Part shown: in pieces, positions 1-12,179 of the stretch
Layout: every line of letters begins with the position of its first letter
How positions within the stretch are numbered: position 1 is the stretch's first letter
NCBI GenBank assembly: GCA_963930645.1
Contig: OZ005654.1
Span: 263,613,700 to 263,677,699, forward strand
Reading direction: 5' to 3'
DNA: 64,000 nucleotides
Source of the DNA: Salticus scenicus
Lineage: Eukaryota > Arthropoda > Arachnida > Araneae > Salticidae
Notes under the pieces: generated by a model
Told to the model about the DNA's origin: nothing
Seen by the model: the letters and a program-made list of their open reading frames with translations, nothing else
Database searches by the model: none
Made by a program: the position numbers and the translations under genes

Positions 1-1840
1 CGAGAGCCAGATAGAAAGACAGACAATCGGACAGATAGATAACCAAATTAAAATCATATTCGCGCTTAAAAATTGTTAGAAAGTGTTAAAAATGCTTATT
101 GTAAAAGAAAATGCAATTACACCAAATTTTTATTAATAGCTCATAACGTAACTTAATATTTTTATGTGGCCCTGTAAGATTAATACTAATCATACTGTAT
201 TTATAAAAAGCATTCCTTTTTGCATATGAATAACATATTTCAATTGCATTAAGATTTGTGCAAAGTAAAGTTATTAAAATTTGGTTTGCAGAAATACCTC
301 TCATACAACGCAATACTTGCAAGTCTCCCTGTACACAAAACAGTGGTAATATTTTCTCCATTTCACATAGGAAACATCCGATAGCTATAACTTGAATAAC
401 ATATTTCAATTTCATTAAGATTTGTGTAAAGTAACGGTATTAAAATATGGTTTATAGAAATGCCTCTCATAGAAAAAAAAAATAGTTTGCAGTACTTTCC
501 GATGCCCCTGTACACAAACCAGTAAAGGTATTCACTCCATTTTAAATAGGGGACATCCGGATAGTGAACTTGAAAAACATATATTAGTTTCAAGATATTC
601 CATAAATATTTACCGGAGTTAGAGCGCCAAAAGACAGACAGATGGGCAGACAAACAGATACACAGATACACAAATTGAAATTATATTCACACTTAAAAAT
701 TGTTAGAAAATTTTAAAAACGCTTAATGTAAACGAAAGTGCAATTCCAGCAAACTTTTCTTAATAGCTCTTTATGTATCTGAATATTTTTTTGTTGCTCT
801 GTAAAACTAATACTAAACATACTATATTCTATAGAAAGAAGTCTTTTGTGCATATGAATAACACATTTCAGTTTCATTAAGCTTTGTGGAAAGTAAAGTT
901 ATCAAAATCTGGTTTATAGAAATACTTATCATATAACGCAATGCTTTTGTATGCTTTCAAGTGTCTCTGTGCCCAAACCAGTGGTGGTATTTACTCCATT
1001 TAATATATAAAACATCCGATAGTGAACTTGAATGACATTTCTCAATTTCATTAAGGTTTGTGTACAGTAAAGGTATTAAAATATGGTTTATAGAAATATC
1101 TCTCATAGAACACAATGCTTTGTAAAAGGTTTGGGTGCCTCTGTACACAAACCAGTAGAGATATTAACTCCTTTTTCAATAGGGAACATCCGATAGTGAA
1201 CTTAAATAACATATATCAGTTTCAAGAAATTACATAAATATTTACTGGAGCTAGAGCGCGGACAGACGAACAGACAGATACTTAAATTGAAATTATATTC
1301 ACACATGAAAATTGTTAGACAATGTTAAAAACGCTTAATGTAAACGAAATTGAAATTATAGCAAATTTTTATGAACAGCTCTTAATGTAACTGAATATTT
1401 TTGTGTGGCCCTGTAAATCTAATGCTAATCATGCTATATTCTGCGCAAAGCATTCTTTTGTGCATATGAATAACATATTTCAATTTCATTAAACTTTGTG
1501 GAAAGTAAAGTTATTAAAATTTGGTTTATAGAAATACCTCTCATAGAACGCAATGCTTTGGAGTACTTTCGAGTGTCCCTGTGTACAAACTAGTGGTGGT
1601 ATTTATACCATTTTATATATGAAACATCCGATAGTGAACTTGAATAACATGATTCAATTTCACTAAGATTTGTATACAGTTAAGGTATTAAATATGGCTT
1701 ACAGCAATACCTTTCATAGAACACAGTGCTTTGGAATACTTTCGGGTGTCCCTACAGGAGTTAGAGCGCGGACAGACAGACAGACAGACAGACGGACAGA
1801 GGGACAGACAAGCCTAAGTCACTTTTAAACCTTGTTGGAA
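1..1840. repeat. Satellite-like higher-order tandem array, about 620-bp unit
   Basis: Three copies of a unit follow each other: the shared segment AATTGTTAGAAAGTGTTAAA recurs, with changes, at 71, 698 and 1310 (spacings 627 and 612 bp), and a partial fourth is seen near 1831. Each unit contains two or more diverged sub-repeats of about 165-180 bp built around TTGAATAACATATTTCAA, with TTCATTAAGATTTGTG following (for example 225, 388, 849, 1030, 1462, 1640). Units are separated by CAGACAGA-rich stretches (18-40, 635-660, 1258-1280, 1770-1811). The short ORFs read on the minus strand here follow the repeat and share peptide segments with each other, so they are not genes. The window starts inside a unit, so the array continues to the left. 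Confidence 0.85.
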
Positions 1841-2504
1841 AGTGTTAAAAAGGAAAAAATGCTTAAACTTCCCTTAATATATCAACTGTAAATTTCGCCG
1901 CATTTAAGGGATAAAATTTGTCGCATTTAGGAAAATGGTGTAAACAGACCCTTAAATGCGATAAAAATTTTAAACCCCTCTTTTAAAAAAAATGTAGTAT
2001 TTTTTTTTTATTTTCTTCTGGTAGGTATAAAGGGTATTCAAGCACATGACGTAACAGTGGTTATTTGACCTTGAAAAATAAAAGGATAAAATTACAGTTA
2101 CTATTTGAAAATTTTTCATCGCAATTAGGAAAAGACGTCGGAAAGCCATAATGGACAATGTTTACTGCAAAAGAAAATTCTACTAGAAAAAACCTTTAAA
2201 ATTTAATGAAAAGTTTCGCGAACTGTTCTTGAAATGTGTATGTTCCATTATGATTTATAAGTTTGTGATTTAAGCATTTAGATTTTCAGTAGAAGAACTT
2301 TGTCGCATTTATGGGTTATCGCATTTAGGCACAATGACCTTACTCTTATTCCACTTAAGTTGTACAAATACAACACCCTGTATTTAGTAAGATAAGATTA
2401 ATTTTAATTATTTTATTTTAAATTATTGTTATATATGATCAAAATAATGAGTATTACTGTTTGTCTTTAGAAAAAAAATCATTATTTCAAGCTTTGGCAG
2501 TTAA
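1841..2504. other. Non-coding; repeated CGCATTTA motif
   Basis: No gene is supported. The motif CGCATTTA(A/T)GGG or CGCATTTAGG occurs at about 1898, 1922, 2306 and 2323, and inverted at about 1950. It is grouped at both ends of a roughly 450-bp interval, as the edges of a small decayed DNA element would be. No target-site duplication was found. Confidence 0.35.
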
Positions 2505-3465
2505 TGGGTTAAGTATGGGTAATCCTTTATCCTTTTTTCTTGGCGATATTTTTATGCAATATTTTGAGGAAAAATTATCAAAAATGCTAAATTTAAAATG
2601 CTGGATGCGTTATGTTGATGACACTTCTTTTTGAAAATCTATTTGCCATTTTTGTCATTCTTCAAATTTGAAATTCTAATGATCCCGATATTTAGTTAAC
2701 TTTAGAGTTAGAGATCTGTAATCAATTTTTCTTCTTTGATGTTTTATTTATTAAGTGTAATTCCTCTTTTAAAACTTCTGAGTATAGGAAACCCTTCTCT
2801 GATTCCAATTCTTCCCATGCTTTTTCGGATCACCCAGCTAAACAGAAAATTAACACCTTTTATACTTACATGCCCTTAAAATTTGTTCTGACACTTCTCT
2901 TAAAGAAAAACTTAATTACTTAAATCAGTTGCTATCAAAAGAGATTTTTGACGCGCTGTTATTGATAAAGCTCTTAAAATGTTTAGTAGATCTACTTGTA
3001 ATTCTACTCTTTCTAGTGATGCTAATATTTAATCCGATATCCTTGTTGTCTTGCCTTTTTATCCAACCTTATGTTTTAAGTTAGTCAAAGTTTAAAAATG
3101 GTTTAATGTTCAAGTTATTTTTAAACCTGTTAATAAACTTCAATTCCGTTCAACTAAATCTTCTGTTCCCTAGCTTCATAAGTTGAGTATCTATGTACCT
3201 TATAACAACTGTCATTTATCTTACACAAGTCAATCTAAAAAAAACCTTGACTGTCGTTTACGTGAGCATACGCGGTATGTCCCTATGCAAGAAATTTTTA
3301 AATCTTCCATTGCAAGGCATTGTGGGAAATGAGACCATAATTTAAATTTTCAGTAAGGCAAAATTTACTTTAATGCGAAACCTATTACTGAGTTAGATTT
3401 CCTGGAAAATTTAGCTTTCTATTTTAATTGTGATAAAGTTGTTAATGAAAAATATGGTTTTAATT
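2505..3465 (+). pseudogene. PLE-1 retroelement fragment: RT palm to GIY-YIG, decayed
   Basis: This is the C-terminal half of a Penelope-like element polyprotein, matched by eye to the better copy at 60.1-62.7 kb. Conceptual translation in shifting frames gives the reverse transcriptase motif B (MGNPLS), then DIFMQYFEEKLSKMLNLKCW and the catalytic YVDDT near 2610, then the thumb and linker, then an endonuclease remnant (NLDCRLREH) near 3245-3275. Known family function: the RT copies the element RNA and the GIY-YIG endonuclease nicks the target. This copy is 5'-truncated before motif B and carries several stops and frameshifts, so it is dead. Its value is as an outgroup. At 3060-3070 it keeps the 12-nt form of a site that has lost one C in the 61.8-kb copy. 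Confidence 0.9.
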
Positions 3466-3523
3466 TGGTGTCTACATCAACTTGAAAAAACTTGTTTATT
3501 TCTATTAAATAATTTTCTTTGTT

Positions 3524-3574
<51 letters not shown>

Positions 3575-3850
3575 CCCTTATTTTGCGTTTGTTTCTGTTG
3601 TCTTCTGTTTCTTGTTTGTGTTCCCTTTTGATTGGTTGTTCCATGCTACTGTTCTATTGGCTGGTAGTGTGGCTTCTCCCTCCCCCCCGGGTTTTACCCA
3701 TATTTCAATATCGCTTTTTCCTCTAAGGTTTCGCACGTGTTTTTTTTTTTTTTTTTTTTTTTTTTTCATTTGAAGAAGAAAGGTTGCGTCTTTTCAAAAC
3801 CGGTAGGGTTTTATTTATTTTATGATGTATGAAGAAGTTTTAAAGTTTAA
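3466..3850 (+). mobile_element. PLE-1 3' tail with degenerate hammerhead
   Basis: The non-coding tail is shared with 62.4-62.7 kb: a ...TTGATTGGTTGTT... segment, a GC-richer block, then GAAGAAGAAAGG...CTTTTCAAAACCGG at about 3776-3810, and the end motif ATGAAGAAGTTTTAA near 3828-3842. The first of these pieces matches the stem II and core of the ribozyme found in the sister copies. The CUGAUGA box is mutated to a TTGAAGA-like form and a T run of about 28 splits stem I from the core, so no activity is expected. An A run of about 40 (3531-3570) sits just before the tail. Confidence 0.65.
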
Positions 3851-4684
3851 ATAAATGATTATAATTTTCAATTTTCTAATGGATAGGTTTGTAATTGGTC
3901 CTTTTCTACATATAATAATAAAATTTGAGATTATTTCTCAGTTTTTGAAATTTTACATTATTTGATATTATAAATAAACTCTTAGTATATACTCCAAGTA
4001 TTTTATGAGATATAGCATGAGCTAATATGTGTACTAATTTTGAGATTTGTATCACAAGAAGATAAACTTAAATTCATTCATAACAGGAAAATATAAACCT
4101 GAACTTAAGTCAAAATTTTGCTTTAAAATCAACAAAATCATTTTTATATGAATTATCGTTTTAAAATAACCCTAATTATGAATTTCTAAAAATAAGTAGC
4201 ACACACATATACACACATTAGTACTCTTTGATATTCCTCTAAATTGACAATCTCTTCCGCTTCACGAAATGTACAGTCCATTAACAACTAATTAATAACT
4301 TTAAAGTCAGCTTCGGAAACTCAAAGTTTGTTCATACATTTTTAATGAGATAAATGTAGAATTCTACTGAGAAGAATTAACGTAGCGCTAATTACTTTTG
4401 AAATCAAAAGTACCGTCTCAAAATATGAATAGAACATTTGTATCTGTTATAACAACACTGTTGAGTACTATAATTAGATTCCGATTGTTTTTTAACAATA
4501 CCATAACCTACCAATATTCAAAACTGCTTAGGTTTACTTTTTCACATTTATGCAACTAATGAGAAAGTTTCTGCCTGAATAGAATAAAAATTAGTTTAAC
4601 ATCAACAAGAAGATAATTTTTTTCATTCAAAAATCATGTTAGCAAGACTTATTCACAGTAATCTACAAAATATGGTGGTAGAAA
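3851..4684. other. AT-rich non-coding
   Basis: No gene, structured RNA or clear repeat recognised; short ORFs only. Confidence 0.6.
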
Positions 4685-5225
4685 ATGTTACAACTTATTG
4701 CTATTACTCTCTTCTTTGTACATAAAAAGTAAATGTTGGATTCGTCAAGATTTTTGAACTCCAGTTTTTGATGGAGTTACACGTTTTGAGATGCCCTGGA
4801 CACAATTTGACTGTTTCAGAAAATGTCTGTCTCATTTTCTAAATCATTTTCTTTCTCTCAATCATTTTTTCTAAATTTTGAACGTTGCAGTATAGGACAA
4901 AATTTCGTATAAATGTATATAATGAGAGTTATTTTTTACGCATGATTATAAAAGTACTATGAGTTAATGATAATAGCAGTAGTAAACTAGAAAAAATGTG
5001 TGTGCACGTAGGAGAATCACTCCCCCTAAAAAGCGGAAATGCCCCTCAGGGGTGTGTAAATTTTCAATATGGGTAACTTTTAAGAAAAAATCACCACTAA
5101 ATTTTATACGAATAGTTCAAATATAAATCTGTGATAATTTAGAAAAAAATTACCGATTTCATTCATTTTTAACGGGGAAAAAAAATAGAAAAAATTTGCA
5201 TTTCTTCTGATTTTGGCACAAAATT

Positions 5226-5259
<34 letters not shown>

Positions 5260-5465
5260 GCATTTAGTGTTACATTTCTCTGTGACAAAAATCGTCTGTA
5301 TTCATCATAGAAAAAAATTTGAATGAACAATACTTTGATAAATATTTTGTACTGCGTAAATTGGTATAAGATTATATAGAAAAAAGTCTTGTAGTGGTCA
5401 TACTATAACTATGCTAGTTTTTCTATTGTTTTTAAAGTAATTTAAAAGCAAATATAAAGGGCACA
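4685..5465 (+). repeat. R140 repeat family, copy 1 (plus orientation)
   Basis: The segment starts with ATTACTCTCTTCTTTG and a block containing GGATTCGTCAAGATTTTTG and ACACGTTTTGAGA, followed by AGAAAATGTCTGTCT. It later has ATAGGACAAAATTT, a poly(T) run (5230-5258) and a terminal part CTTGTAGTGGTCATACTATA near 5390. The same blocks in the same order appear on the minus strand at 12.18-13.31 kb, which defines the family and its approximate edges. No coding capacity seen. The CTGTCTGT-type stretch after the AGAAAATG block recurs in all copies at this place. Confidence 0.75.
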
Positions 5466-8400
5466 TGAATTTTTTGTGTAAACGTTTAGTATCTGGCGGA
5501 TAATATAGCAGATTCATACGTTATTTAAACTTTTCTGGAAATTCAGCATTGACATCATTCATTTAGATTATTCATCATTAGTTTTGAGAAATCGTGTCTA
5601 CCGCTTTACTGAAAGTCTTCGGAAACCAGAAGACTATGGCTGGATTTTTCAAAAATTTTAACAAAAATTTTGTAAAAATTACACTGATCTGTCATAAACG
5701 TTCAAAATTTTGAATAAAAAAAATTATTTATAATATCAAAAAATGAAAATAGTATGCTTTTTTAGCTCCTTAAATTTTCGACTATTTTATTTTTAATTCA
5801 GTATCATCTTATAAAAAATAAATAATAACGAAATTTCTGTGACACAAACTTTCAAAAAAATTAAATGTAGCTTCAGAAAGATAGCATGCTTCTTGAAAGA
5901 CATATAAGGTAAAGCTAGGAGAATTTGCGCACAGTTAAGCAGAACGATATAAAAAATTCAAATATTAATTTTTTGCTAAACTACGCATTTCCATTGCTAT
6001 TTCGGTGCGCTGTTATAATTTAAAACAAGGACTGTAATAAAACTAAGAGAGCTATTTTGCGCAATCTGTTATAGGGTAGGAAAGAGTCCGCACATGGGTA
6101 GAAGAAATTGCGCTCAATTATAACTACAATTGTTTTATTAATAATAATAATTGCAATTAAATGACATTGTTGTAAGATATTTGTAAACAAATATTTTTGT
6201 ATTGGGAGTGGATGTTTCATTTCAATAATTATATATCAGAAAAATAAAAGAAATTTAAAAAGAATTACAAAATTTTATTTAAAGAAAAAAAACGAAACAG
6301 AAAAAAGAACAAGACCAGAAAATAACATTAAGGTACTAGATAACATGTTTAACATAAAATTCGCACATTTCGTTTCCAGCTATAGGATGGCTTCTTGTTT
6401 GCTGACTGAATCTCTCGTGGTCCACAATCATTGTACTTATTGTTGTACATGGCAAATTTATTGTTCAACCACATGCCATAAGTGAACCTGTTCGAGAGAG
6501 AGATTGAAAAGTATTTCTGACCCCCCCCCCCCCAAAAAAAAAAAAAAGGTAACACACCGTATGTGCAATGATATATGGCTAGTCCCACCAATTTTTTAAC
6601 CCAGGACCCGCCCACCGTTAACTATTTATTAAAGTTTTTCTTTTTTCTTTTTCTTTTTTTACCTCAAAATCTTTCGCTCAAAAATGCTTAAAACACAAAA
6701 CCGAAATTTCACTTGTTTGAAATCTTCTCGTTTCAACTTTAAAATCTTTTGCGTTTCTTTTATTGAAATTTAGACGATTACATTCCATTAAAAGAAGTTT
6801 AAGTAAGCTGATATTTTTGCTTGCATTTAGTTTTATTCCTTCTATTTTAGCAGTCGACTGCTGCACAAAACTTGAGCATCATACTTGAAAGTAATTGCAA
6901 AACTAAATATAGATATACATTAAAATTTAAATACTTTGCGATAAACTTCTCATATGTTAACATTAGCATTCAAGAGGTAAATCCCACCAGAGGTGTGGCT
7001 TTTGTTGATCGTGTCACTCCTGAACAATGTTCAATTTCAGATTCTGAGGACAGTCTCTTATAAGACGTGCCGTCTCAAGTTGGTTGAACTAGGCCAGTCA
7101 CTTGTCGAAGTTATATCCCGGTACAGTTCCAGACATTGATCAAACTCATCCTCATTGTCTTGTTATTACAAATAAGATGCAAAATCTCTATTAGCATAGA
7201 ACTTTAAATGCGCAATCTCTCCTAAATAGCAAAGGCGCAAACATTATTCGCCTTTAGAGAAAATCCTGGTGCTCGTACCGTTAGTCTAATTTAGTAGCTT
7301 ATGAAAAATTGTTTGAATTAAAAATATTTTGTACTACTAGTATCACTGTATTGAAATTCTTAGGAATGGTTATGAAGATTCAAGAATTTTTTTGGAAAAT
7401 CAGACAAAATAACCACACTTTGTCTTAAACTCTCGAAGCAATCAACATGCACATTCAAGTCAGCAGTTCTCTATTAATGTTGTACAACCACCTAAAATTC
7501 CAACTCGCCCACTCTACTCTTTCCTGCGATCCCCTATGTGCGCAACCTCTCCTACCGCACGATCTCTCCCAGTTTTTCCTTACATATTACACATGCTTGT
7601 TGATTTCATTAACTTGGGTAATTTTTTTTTTCTTGTTTTAATTCGATGCGTCTTTAATAACTTGTATAATGATTTTTACAATATACTCTATTAATTAAAA
7701 AGATTTGTCAAGATAAATATCTATTTTTGGACTTTTGCTGTTAAAACTGTATTGAAAAATATAGTATTGCATTTATTCTTCTCACAAAAGAATCAATTAT
7801 ATTCGAGAAAATATTAGTTAACAAATAAAGCCATGAAAAAATACTATTGTAGTGACACACACACATAATTTTAAATATACAAGATGGAAAAAATTAATAA
7901 AAAATCAAGCAAATTAAATTCAGTTAAAAAAAAATGATTTTATTCTACTATATAATTAAACATTTTCTAGATTATTAAAAAAAAAGAAAAAAAGAACTTC
8001 ATTCAATTCATTTTTTATGGTTTTGTTTAGATAAACCTATTAACCCGTTTAGGTCTATCGTTACCATATGGTTAGAGCGGACAACGATTTACTTTTATTT
8101 TACATTTACATTTATATAATTGGAAGACAACTTTAGCCGATAGGTAAAATTTTAAAGAAAAATAATTCAAATCTTAAGGGGTAGCAGACAGTCGTCATTA
8201 AATTTTTTTTTTCTTTTGTAACTTGTAGTTTTAAATTAAAATATAAAAGTACTAAGTACATTAAAGTTTCTTTAAAACTACTTTAAGTAAAAGGAAAATT
8301 TTTAAGTTTTTAACGTTTTAATCTAGTTTCTTTTTTTCTTTTCTTTTTTTTTTTTTTTTTTTTTTTTTTTCCTCAGTGGCACAATATTATCGTTCAAATG

Positions 8401-10546
8401 CATATTCTGAGCGCGTTCGAGTGTAAATTGGGATATTAATTTATTGATTCATTGGAAAGTTGATTTATAAGAAGTATTTTTATGTTTGTAATGAGGAAAT
8501 TCCATGTAAATTTCAGGTTTCTAAAATTTAATATTGTGCTTTTAAGTCTAAATTAAAATAAGGTTAAATAGATAGACATAAATATTTTAATGCCTATAAA
8601 GTGCATTCATTATAACGTTTATAAGATTTAGTCAAAAATTAACGAGCTTGGAGCATTTTCAAAATTATCATCGAAAATTTATATTTTAAATTTTGCTTTT
8701 ATTATTATTTTTTTTTAAAATATTGTTATATTTTACTACACATGTATGAAAAAAAAATTAAGACCGTAATTTACAAAAACTTTATGGTGTCTTTATTCAC
8801 CTTATTTAATAAATAACATTTTTTTGCTTATTTTAATTTCTAATTTCTATTAAATTTAGAAAAACATTCAATTCAATATTTTACTATTGTTTTTTAGTTT
8901 AATTCAAATTTTAACTTTTTAATTTTTTTTCTTTAATTTTTTCATTGTATCTATTGTGCCATCTTGCATTTCATTCTTCCACTCATCTGTACTTCATATG
9001 TCGTATTTACTTCAGATCGGTTCTGTCCGTCCACTTGTCTGTCTTCTATCAATCCTGACCTTATTCTGATATTGGATAGACATACTCTGGCATAATTGTT
9101 AGAAGCACGCTTAAAACACAAAAATGTTTCTTTACATTTCTTTTTATGTGTGTGCTTAATTAATTTTTTAATTATTTATTTAATATTATGATTCTTATAG
9201 TTAAAAGCTTACTGTAATTTATAAAAAAAATAATGAATTTATGTATGTGTATATAAATATAATAACGAAGTAATATAGCTTGTATGTATCATTTATATCA
9301 ATATTTTTATTTAGTAAAATACTAATAACAAAAAAAAAAAAAGAAAGAAATTAAAATAATGTATTTTTTTTTTTATTCTATCTTCGATATAAATAGTCTA
9401 ATTATCTAAATACGTTTTTCTTTAACTATTGCTTAAATCTTTCTCCTTTTACATTTAATTGCTTTAAAATTTCCTAATCTCTTTTTAATTGAATCCTCGC
9501 AAGTGCATGAGCATTATTTAATTTTGTTTTAAGAGATTGGTTTAATTAGTAATTGTTGAAATGTAAAATCAGATATTTTTTGGCATATGGACTGTAATTA
9601 CTTTAAAAGCATTCTTAACTACATTAAATTTAATTATACTTTATTCTGTATAAATATTGATATATCACATATAATTCTGAACATAAGAACCCCAATACAA
9701 TATTTAATGCTTTACGTAAGAACTCTAAGTACTCTTTTTCTCTTTTTTCCTGATTAAAGAACCAAGATCATATTTTTATGGGAAATAATTGATAAAGATT
9801 CCTGAAAGGGGAGATAGATAAAAGAGAGTAATTTTATGAATATTTCATTCTTTAAATATGACCTAATACATGTGTCTCGGATGCATAATAGGAAATTATT
9901 AGAATCTTTTTCATGAGAATTTTTAAGAAATATTCTAATGATAATTTTTAACGGAAAAAAAATTCATACTTTGAAGCTCAAAATCTTTTGGGAAAATGTA
10001 AAGATTTTTTTTTTCTATTCTTATTCTATTCCTTTTGAAAGAAATCGGCTACGCTTTAAGATTTTTAAAAGCTTTCATTTCAAAAGCTCGTTTAAAGTAA
10101 CAGTTTCTTTCAATCGCTGAAAGTGATCATGGTGAAAAAGGGATTTACTTTTCCTTTTTTTATGTTAAAAAAATACGCTTCTGCTTAACACATTTGAGTA
10201 CCAAATAGCGGTTAATAGATCGGAATGTTTTATGATGTGGAATAAATATATCTTTAATCTGTTGAAAAAAGAAAATAACTTAAGACGATGGACACATTTT
10301 TTCGTGTAAGGAAAAAAGGTATTTCTGTAAATACTTCGGTTTATAAATTATAATTCAAGCTGCTTTCTAAATTCATAAAATAAATCAATAGCTTAGAAAA
10401 CTTGATTTTCCATTCAATGTCTGGTCGATTTTGTTTCAATTACTGAATGATGTGATTTAATCGTTTTTCACATTACTTTCTTGATCTTATTTTATCTTTA
10501 TATATTTTAACAGATTTGTTTTCAAAAATCTAAACATCATTGTTGT
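5466..10546. other. Long AT-rich non-coding stretch
   Basis: No gene is supported over about 5 kb. Poly(T) or mixed T/C runs occur near 8345-8370. A C run joined to an A run (6521-6547) and several TTTA or ATT microsatellites are present. An open stretch at 6940-7063 (plus) ends in a less AT-biased peptide (EVNPTRGVAFVDRVTPEQ) and might be an old coding remnant, but I recognise no family. Confidence 0.5.
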
Positions 10547-11640
10547 ATTACTTTCTTCTGTATTTAATAGCAGAAAGTATTAGATTCATAAAAATTTTGA
10601 CCTCCGGTTTTTGATTTATTTACACGTTTTGAGAGTTCCAGAACACGATTTGACTATTTTTAGAAAATGTCTGTGTGTGTGACAAAAGTTTTGTGGCAAC
10701 TCTATTTCAAAAACCATTGCATAGAATAGCACATAATATATACGTAGATGCACCTTGACATAAATTAGTGCCTGCCAACTTTCGGTGTCAATAGCTTAAC
10801 AGGTGGCACTGCTATGCAGCGATTTTCACAATTTCAGGAAAGGCCATATGTCAGGAACTGCAGCTCAGAATTGTGTATAAATTTATATGCAGCACAGAAA
10901 CCTTGACATAATTTAGAACATATCAATTTTTGGTGCCAATCGCTCAACAGATGGTAATGCTATACAGCGATTTATGAATTTTAATTTAAGGCTATATCCC
11001 AGGGTCTGTTGCGTATAATCGAGCAAAGTATGTAAGAATATCATTATTAGACATTATTCTGAATCAGTTTGGATGTATATCGGACTATAGGTAACGCTGC
11101 TATACTGCAATTTTTTCCGAAAACGTAAGGCTATATTTCATATTCTATTGTATATAATTGCCCAAAATTTGGGTATGAACGAACCGTTATGAAACACAAT
11201 GCTAATTTCATTTTGGGCGAATATCGGTTAACTGGTGGTGCTGCTGTTCAGCTATTTACCTCGTGAATAGGAATGTTAAATCTCAACTTCTATGGCATAT
11301 AAGGCACGAAACTTGATATTATGTGATAAAAACGAATGCTGATTTAATTTAGGCGTACATCGGAGAATAGGTGAATCTGCTCTTGTAATTTTGCACATGG
11401 CTACATTTCAACATCTGTTAATTAAAATTGCACCAAACTCCATATGTAAAATTTTTATCGATAGAAGCTATAGCTATGGTAAACTTTTGTATACATGTTA
11501 AACAGTAAGTAGCTCTGCTATGTAGAATGATATAGAATAAAGTTTTGGGATACCTCCAACATACTAGTTTTAAGAAATGTGGTTTTTCTTTTCTTTTCTT
11601 TTCTTTCTTTTCTTTTTTTTTTTTTTTTTTTTTTTTTTTT
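10547..11640 (+). repeat. R140 repeat, copy 2, with diverged ~140-bp tandem array
   Basis: The head block (TTACTTTCTTCTGTATTTAA, then GATTCATAAAAATTTTGACC, then ACACGTTTTGAGAG) matches copies 1 and 3. It is followed from 10750 by at least six diverged units of about 110-145 bp. Each has a pattern like TTGACATAA...CAACTTTTGGTG...CAATCGCTCAACAGGTGG...CTGCTATGCAGCGATTTT, with later units near 10908, 11040, 11160, 11300 and 11420. The array ends at AGAATGATATAGAATAAAG...CATACTAGTTTT near 11525-11570, and then a TTTTC/poly(T) run. Confidence 0.75.
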
Positions 11641-11754
11641 GCACATGAATGTAGAAGAAGTATAATAAATACAAAAGGTCGTATATTGTATCACAATGAT
11701 AAACTTATTTATTTATTTATTTAAACTATTTTATTATTTTTGTTATCATTATAG

Positions 11755-12032
11755 TTGAGGAGCAAACATTCAAACTATGTTTTCTCCAAAAATAGAAAAG
11801 GTTCAGATTGTGATTTTTACTCAAACATAACATAATGTAGTACGCTATATATTTTACTAGATATGTCTATATATCCTTCTAGTAACTAGTAATACATCAA
11901 AACAAACGATAATTAAGGTTTAGTTTATTATTACTATTATTTTTATTATTATTTTTTTTTTATTAGCTTTTTATGTTTTTTAAAAATTGTATATTGAAGG
12001 AGAAAACAGGGTTTGAATGTTCTCTCCTTAAT
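11755..12032. mobile_element. Fold-back/MITE-like element
   Basis: Two inverted arms of about 30-35 bp (11757-11791 and 11996-12030) share AACATTCAAAC..TGTTTTCTCC read inwards; the interior is AT-rich with no coding capacity. A small separate hairpin lies at 12044-12078 (TTGATTAACTA and its complement). No clear target duplication was seen, so the family is not assigned. Confidence 0.55.
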
Positions 12033-12179
12033 TATTGTTGTTTGATTAACTAACAATCAATAATAATAGTTAATCAAGCACTTGTGAAGACCATTGGCGA
12101 CTTTCCTGCATGGAAAAAAAATTAGTTTTTACGTATTATAGTTTTACTAGACTAATGTGTGAAAAGGACAAATTTTAAA

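Noticed and set aside
3430..3726. 98-codon plus-strand ORF with a poly-lysine run
   Set aside because: It runs through the A40 tract and the PLE-1 non-coding tail; it is not a gene.
7447..7641. 64-codon ORF with a hydrophobic end
   Set aside because: The composition follows T-rich DNA; no signal peptide logic, neighbour or family.
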